A stretch of 64,000 nucleotides of DNA from JASLEW01 sp963732005 (GTDB lineage: Bacteria > Acidobacteriota > Thermoanaerobaculia > Multivoradales > UBA5704), in NCBI GenBank assembly GCA_963732005.1, contig CAVSXT010000004.1:620001-684000 (forward strand), read 5' to 3'. This document shows positions 61,176 to 64,000 of the stretch, piece by piece. Numbering within the stretch: position 1 is the stretch's first letter; every line of letters starts with the position of its first letter. Made by a program: the position numbers and the translations under genes. The notes beneath the pieces were generated by a model. The model was not told where the DNA came from. It searched no databases and was given only the letters and a program-made list of their open reading frames with translations.

Positions 61176-62768
61176 GTGATCGATTACCGGCACAGTGGTA
61201 GTCTTTCTCGCCGGCTGGCACAAGCCGGTCGGCATCTAGCGCAATATTTTCGACGCGATTGCTTTGCGATGCATAAGCTCTGGATCTCTAGCCCAGCCCC
61301 GGTCGATCTGCGCCAGGCCCTCTCGGCGGTGCAGCTGCTCGAAGCGGTTGCCGAGCAGAGCGGGGAGGGCATCCTGGTGGTTGCCGCCACCGCGCCGTAT
61401 CCCATCGTCTACCTCAATCCCGGCATGGAGGGGCTCACCGGCTACGCCGGCCAGGAGCTGCTCGGCCGCTCCCCCGAGCTCCTGCTGGCGGCCGCCGCCG
61501 GCGTCGAGACCGACCGCACCGAGCTGGCGCTGCTGTTCTGCGCCATCGCCGCCGGCGAGGCCTTTCGCGGCGAGGTCGTCTACCAGCACCAGGACGGTTC
61601 GGAGCGTCACGTCGATCTGCGGGTCGAGCCGCTGCGCGACGCCGCCGGCGCCATGAGCCATTGGGTCGCCCTGGGCCGCGACATCACCCGTCAGAAGGTT
61701 GCGGAGGCGGAGCAGGTGCGCCTCAAGAAGACGGTCTATCGCTCCGCCCTCGAATGGCAGCAGACCTTCGATTCGATCGCCATGCCGGTGCTGGTGCTGG
61801 ACGTGCGCGGCCGGGTGAGCCGCCTCAACGACGCCGCCAGGGCACTGGCCGGCAGGACGTTCTCGGGGTGCCTGAACCAGCCCCTCCGCGCTTTCGGCGA
61901 AGCCGAGCCCTGGCTCAGCGCCGCCCGCCTGGCCGGGGGCGCCGCGGGCCGCGGCACCGCGGCCCGCGTGCGGTGCACGCAAGGCGGCAGCACCTGGGAG
62001 ATCGTCACCCATCCGCTGGTGGGTGCGGGCGGCCTGATCGTCACCCTGCACGACCTCACCGACCTCGTCCAGCTGGAGGAGTCGCTGCGCCGCGGCGCCA
62101 CCATGTCGGCGATGGGCTTCCTGGTCGCCGGCGTCGCGCACGAGGTGCGCAATCCGCTCTTCGGCCTCACCGCCCTGCTCGACAGCTACGAAACGCAGCC
62201 GGAGCCGGCGATGCCATTTCCGGTCGCCGATTTCAGGCGCGGCTTGACGCGGCTGCAGAACCTCATGCGGCAACTGCTCGACTATGGCCAGACCACGCCG
62301 CCGGCACGGTCGCCACAGGCGCTGCTGCCGACCCTCCGCGAGGCGGCGGAGACCTGCCTGCCGCTGGCGCGCGAACGGCGCGCCGAGATCGTCCTCGCCG
62401 CGGCCGAGGATCTGCCGCTGGTGGACATGGACTCGAACCGCATGCTGCAGGTGTTCCAGAACCTCCTCGACAACGCCCTCCGCTACTCGCCGGCCGACGG
62501 TCGGGTGCGGCTCGCCGCCGAAGTGGCGCAGGGCTGGGTTGAGTGCCGGGTCGAGGACGACGGCCCCGGGATCGCGGCCACGGATCGCCGGTCGATCTTC
62601 GATCCTTTCTTCACCCGCCGGCGCGGCGGCACCGGGCTGGGCCTCGCCATCGTCCAGCGGATCGTCGTCGACCACGGCGGCACCGTCGGCTGCCGCGAGC
62701 GCTCCGGCGCCGGCACCTGCATGGTCGTCCGCCTGCCACCGGCGGCCGGCGCCGCCGTCGCCGGCTGA
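61176..62768 (+). CDS. PAS-domain sensor histidine kinase, soluble
   Basis: Residues are numbered from the GTG-type start at 61176; the ATG at residue 32 (61269) is also plausible and is preferred if ribosome sites are weak at both. There are two PAS domains (~55-175, with PIVYLNPGMEGLTGYAGQELLGRSPELL and a PAC end, and ~190-300), then HisKA with phospho-acceptor H322 in VAHEVRNPLFG and HATPase (NLLDNALRYSPADG, EDDGPGI, RRGGTGLGLAIVQRIVVDHGG). No membrane helix is seen, so sensing is cytoplasmic. It is divergent from the single-domain regulator of the roadblock/GTPase operon and probably its kinase. Confidence 0.9.
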   Translation: MIDYRHSGSLSRRLAQAGRHLAQYFRRDCFAMHKLWISSPAPVDLRQALSAVQLLEAVAEQSGEGILVVAATAPYPIVYLNPGMEGLTGYAGQELLGRSPELLLAAAAGVETDRTELALLFCAIAAGEAFRGEVVYQHQDGSERHVDLRVEPLRDAAGAMSHWVALGRDITRQKVAEAEQVRLKKTVYRSALEWQQTFDSIAMPVLVLDVRGRVSRLNDAARALAGRTFSGCLNQPLRAFGEAEPWLSAARLAGGAAGRGTAARVRCTQGGSTWEIVTHPLVGAGGLIVTLHDLTDLVQLEESLRRGATMSAMGFLVAGVAHEVRNPLFGLTALLDSYETQPEPAMPFPVADFRRGLTRLQNLMRQLLDYGQTTPPARSPQALLPTLREAAETCLPLARERRAEIVLAAAEDLPLVDMDSNRMLQVFQNLLDNALRYSPADGRVRLAAEVAQGWVECRVEDDGPGIAATDRRSIFDPFFTRRRGGTGLGLAIVQRIVVDHGGTVGCRERSGAGTCMVVRLPPAAGAAVAG

Positions 62769-62825
62769 GCCGGCCCGCCGGCCGGCACCGCGGCTGGTGG
62801 ATAATCGCCGCGAGGGAATGTCCGG

Positions 62826-63284
62826 TTGAAGATCTGGATCGACGCCGACGCGGCGCCACGGGAGGTGAAGGAGATCGTCTTCAAGGCGGCACGGCGGCTG
62901 CAGATCGAGGTATCGCTGGTGGCCAACCAACGGCTCGCGGGGCCGGAGGGAAATCCCTTCGTCACCACGGTGCGGGTGCAGGGGGGGCCGGACGTGGCGG
63001 ATCGATACATCGCGCTGCATGCGGCGCCGGGCGACCTCGCGATCACCGCCGACATCCCGCTGGCCGCCCGTCTGGTCGAGCAGGCCGTCCTGGTGATCGA
63101 TCCGCGGGGCGAGGAGTACACGCCGGAGAACGTCGGCGAGCGGCTCGCCGTGCGCGACCTGATGAGCGGGCTGCGGGGAGAGGGGATGGTGACCGGCGGA
63201 CCGCGGACCTATGGCGCCCGCGACCGCCAGGCGTTCGCCTCGGCGCTGGACCGGGTGCTGACGCGCGGCGCGAAGGCGCGCTGA
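62826..63284 (+). CDS. YaiI/YqxD-family (UPF0178, DUF188) protein
   Basis: A 152-residue protein starting at TTG (62826), after GAGGG. It reads MKIWIDADAAPREVKEIVFKAARRLQIEVSLVANQ, with the conserved acidic DADA motif, then VADRYIALHAAPGDLAITADIPLAARLVEQ, the Asp-containing TADIPLA block, and the typical C-terminal RDLMSGLRGEG ... DRQAFASALDRVL. The family has a PIN-like fold, but its activity is not established. Length and motifs match full-length members. Confidence 0.9.
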   Translation: MKIWIDADAAPREVKEIVFKAARRLQIEVSLVANQRLAGPEGNPFVTTVRVQGGPDVADRYIALHAAPGDLAITADIPLAARLVEQAVLVIDPRGEEYTPENVGERLAVRDLMSGLRGEGMVTGGPRTYGARDRQAFASALDRVLTRGAKAR

Positions 63285-63305
63285 AGGCGCGCCAGGTGAG
63301 CCCGC

Positions 63306-64000
63306 TCAGCCGCCGGTGCGAGAGAACGAGCCGGCGCGCCATTCGAGAGTGAAGGCGGCGGAGCGGCTGTGACGCTTGCGCCAGGCGGCGAAACGGGCCA
63401 TCGTCGGGTCGCCGTCAGGAGCGTTCTCGGGAGCGGCGGCGCAGAAGCTCGGGATGGCGAAGCTTTGCACCCGGTAACGCACCTGCAACCTGGATGGATG
63501 ACCGCCGCCGGCCGGGAGCCTGGTCCAGCCGGCGAAGGATTCCAGGGTGTGGGCCTGTCCGACCTCGGCGCGGCGGCAGATCACGGAATCCCAGAACACG
63601 TCGGAGAACCGCCTCAGCTCGGTCGTGGCGAGCTTGCCGCCGCCCTCCAGGGCTAGCAGCACGATGGCGCCATCCTCCTCTCCCTGGCCGGCCCAGGTCG
63701 AAAAGCAGGCCAGCGCATCCCTGCCGTCCGGCCGCCGGAAGCGCAGGCAGGTCTGGGTGCGCTCGCCGGGCAGAAACGCGATGCGCTCCCAGCCTCCGGC
63801 CCGCCGGCGCAGCAGCACGCTGCCGCCGAAATTGCCGGCGTGCGGCTCGCAACCCTCGTAGTCGGCAAGGGCCTCCACCGCCAGCGGCGCCGTGAAGCTG
63901 CCGGCGACGACCGTATCGATCGCCAGCGATTGCCGGCACGGAGAGGGGTAGGCGGGCACGCTCCCGCACACCCGGTGTGCGGGGGAGCCCACTGCCGCCA
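63306..64000 (-). CDS. Hypothetical protein, 5'-partial
   Basis: The minus-strand frame is open to the right edge of the window, so the start codon may lie outside; a GTG at 63992 is the only internal upstream candidate. About 230 residues are visible, with several Cys pairs (DYEGCEPHAGNFGGSVLLRRRAG, TQTCLRFRRPDGRDALACFSTWAG, SVICRRAE, SFCAAAPEN). It looks like a secreted or periplasmic beta-rich protein, but I recognise no family. It is convergent with the YaiI-type gene. Confidence 0.55.
   Translation of the reverse strand, partial: AAVGSPAHRVCGSVPAYPSPCRQSLAIDTVVAGSFTAPLAVEALADYEGCEPHAGNFGGSVLLRRRAGGWERIAFLPGERTQTCLRFRRPDGRDALACFSTWAGQGEEDGAIVLLALEGGGKLATTELRRFSDVFWDSVICRRAEVGQAHTLESFAGWTRLPAGGGHPSRLQVRYRVQSFAIPSFCAAAPENAPDGDPTMARFAAWRKRHSRSAAFTLEWRAGSFSRTGG

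Overview
The window is a high-GC chromosomal segment (mostly GC-rich codons and many GTG starts) from a Gram-negative bacterium. An RND pump with an outer-membrane factor, a MacAB-type exporter, Tat/Sec secreted proteins of the DUF1800/DUF1501 pair, CHAT and roadblock proteins and a one-piece histidine kinase/Ser-Thr-kinase/TPR signalling protein together suggest an Acidobacteriota lineage (Thermoanaerobaculia-like). That placement is an inference from gene content, not a measured phylogeny. No rRNA, tRNA, CRISPR array or insertion sequence was recognised.

Layout. 0-4.3 kb: amidohydrolase end, secreted alpha/beta hydrolase, then a histidine kinase fused to a FixJ-type regulator (minus) and a molybdopterin-dehydrogenase fragment (plus); both lose their 5' halves at one junction near 3.2 kb. 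4.4-6.7 kb: a lower-GC two-gene island, ParA-like ATPase plus AlbA_2/HATPase protein. 6.8-13.1 kb: PadR-regulated MacAB-like exporter operon with a cytochrome b561-like membrane protein. 13.5-19.3 kb: Cys-rich secreted protein, two membrane-anchored SGNH proteins and a YfhO-like membrane protein. 19.4-24.6 kb: VOC protein, the DUF1800-DUF1501 pair, and a cold-shock gene behind a terminator. 24.8-27.5 kb: Gly-rich secreted protein and a hydrolase pair. 27.5-31.4 kb: NarL-type regulator and a 1,098-residue PAS/HisKA_3/pseudokinase/TPR sensor. 31.5-37.3 kb: secreted OB-fold, frameshifted carboxypeptidase-regulatory-like and beta-helix proteins, a nucleotidyltransferase pair, and an orphan lanthipeptide-like precursor. 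37.6-46.9 kb: MdtABC/OMF-type RND pump. 46.9-50.8 kb: ABC-F protein and CocE-type hydrolase.

50.9-56.9 kb is the most interesting region: a Cys-rich protein, an ECF-like sigma factor, a zinc-finger anti-sigma-like membrane protein, two otherwise unrelated small proteins that share the C-terminal tail VYTQxDxGYTVSPPNT, and a signal-peptide/TPR/CHAT protease with a C-terminal membrane segment. A 20-bp sequence occurs almost unchanged before the sigma gene and before the second tail protein, suggesting one regulon. I infer a sigma-controlled, envelope-located CHAT protease acting on tail-bearing small proteins.

56.8-62.8 kb: an MglA-like GTPase, a PATAN/roadblock-type protein, two roadblock (MglB-like) proteins and a single-domain response regulator form a minus-strand operon behind a candidate sigma-54 promoter with two palindromic upstream sites, divergent from a PAS histidine kinase. 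The right end holds a YaiI-family protein and a partial unknown gene.
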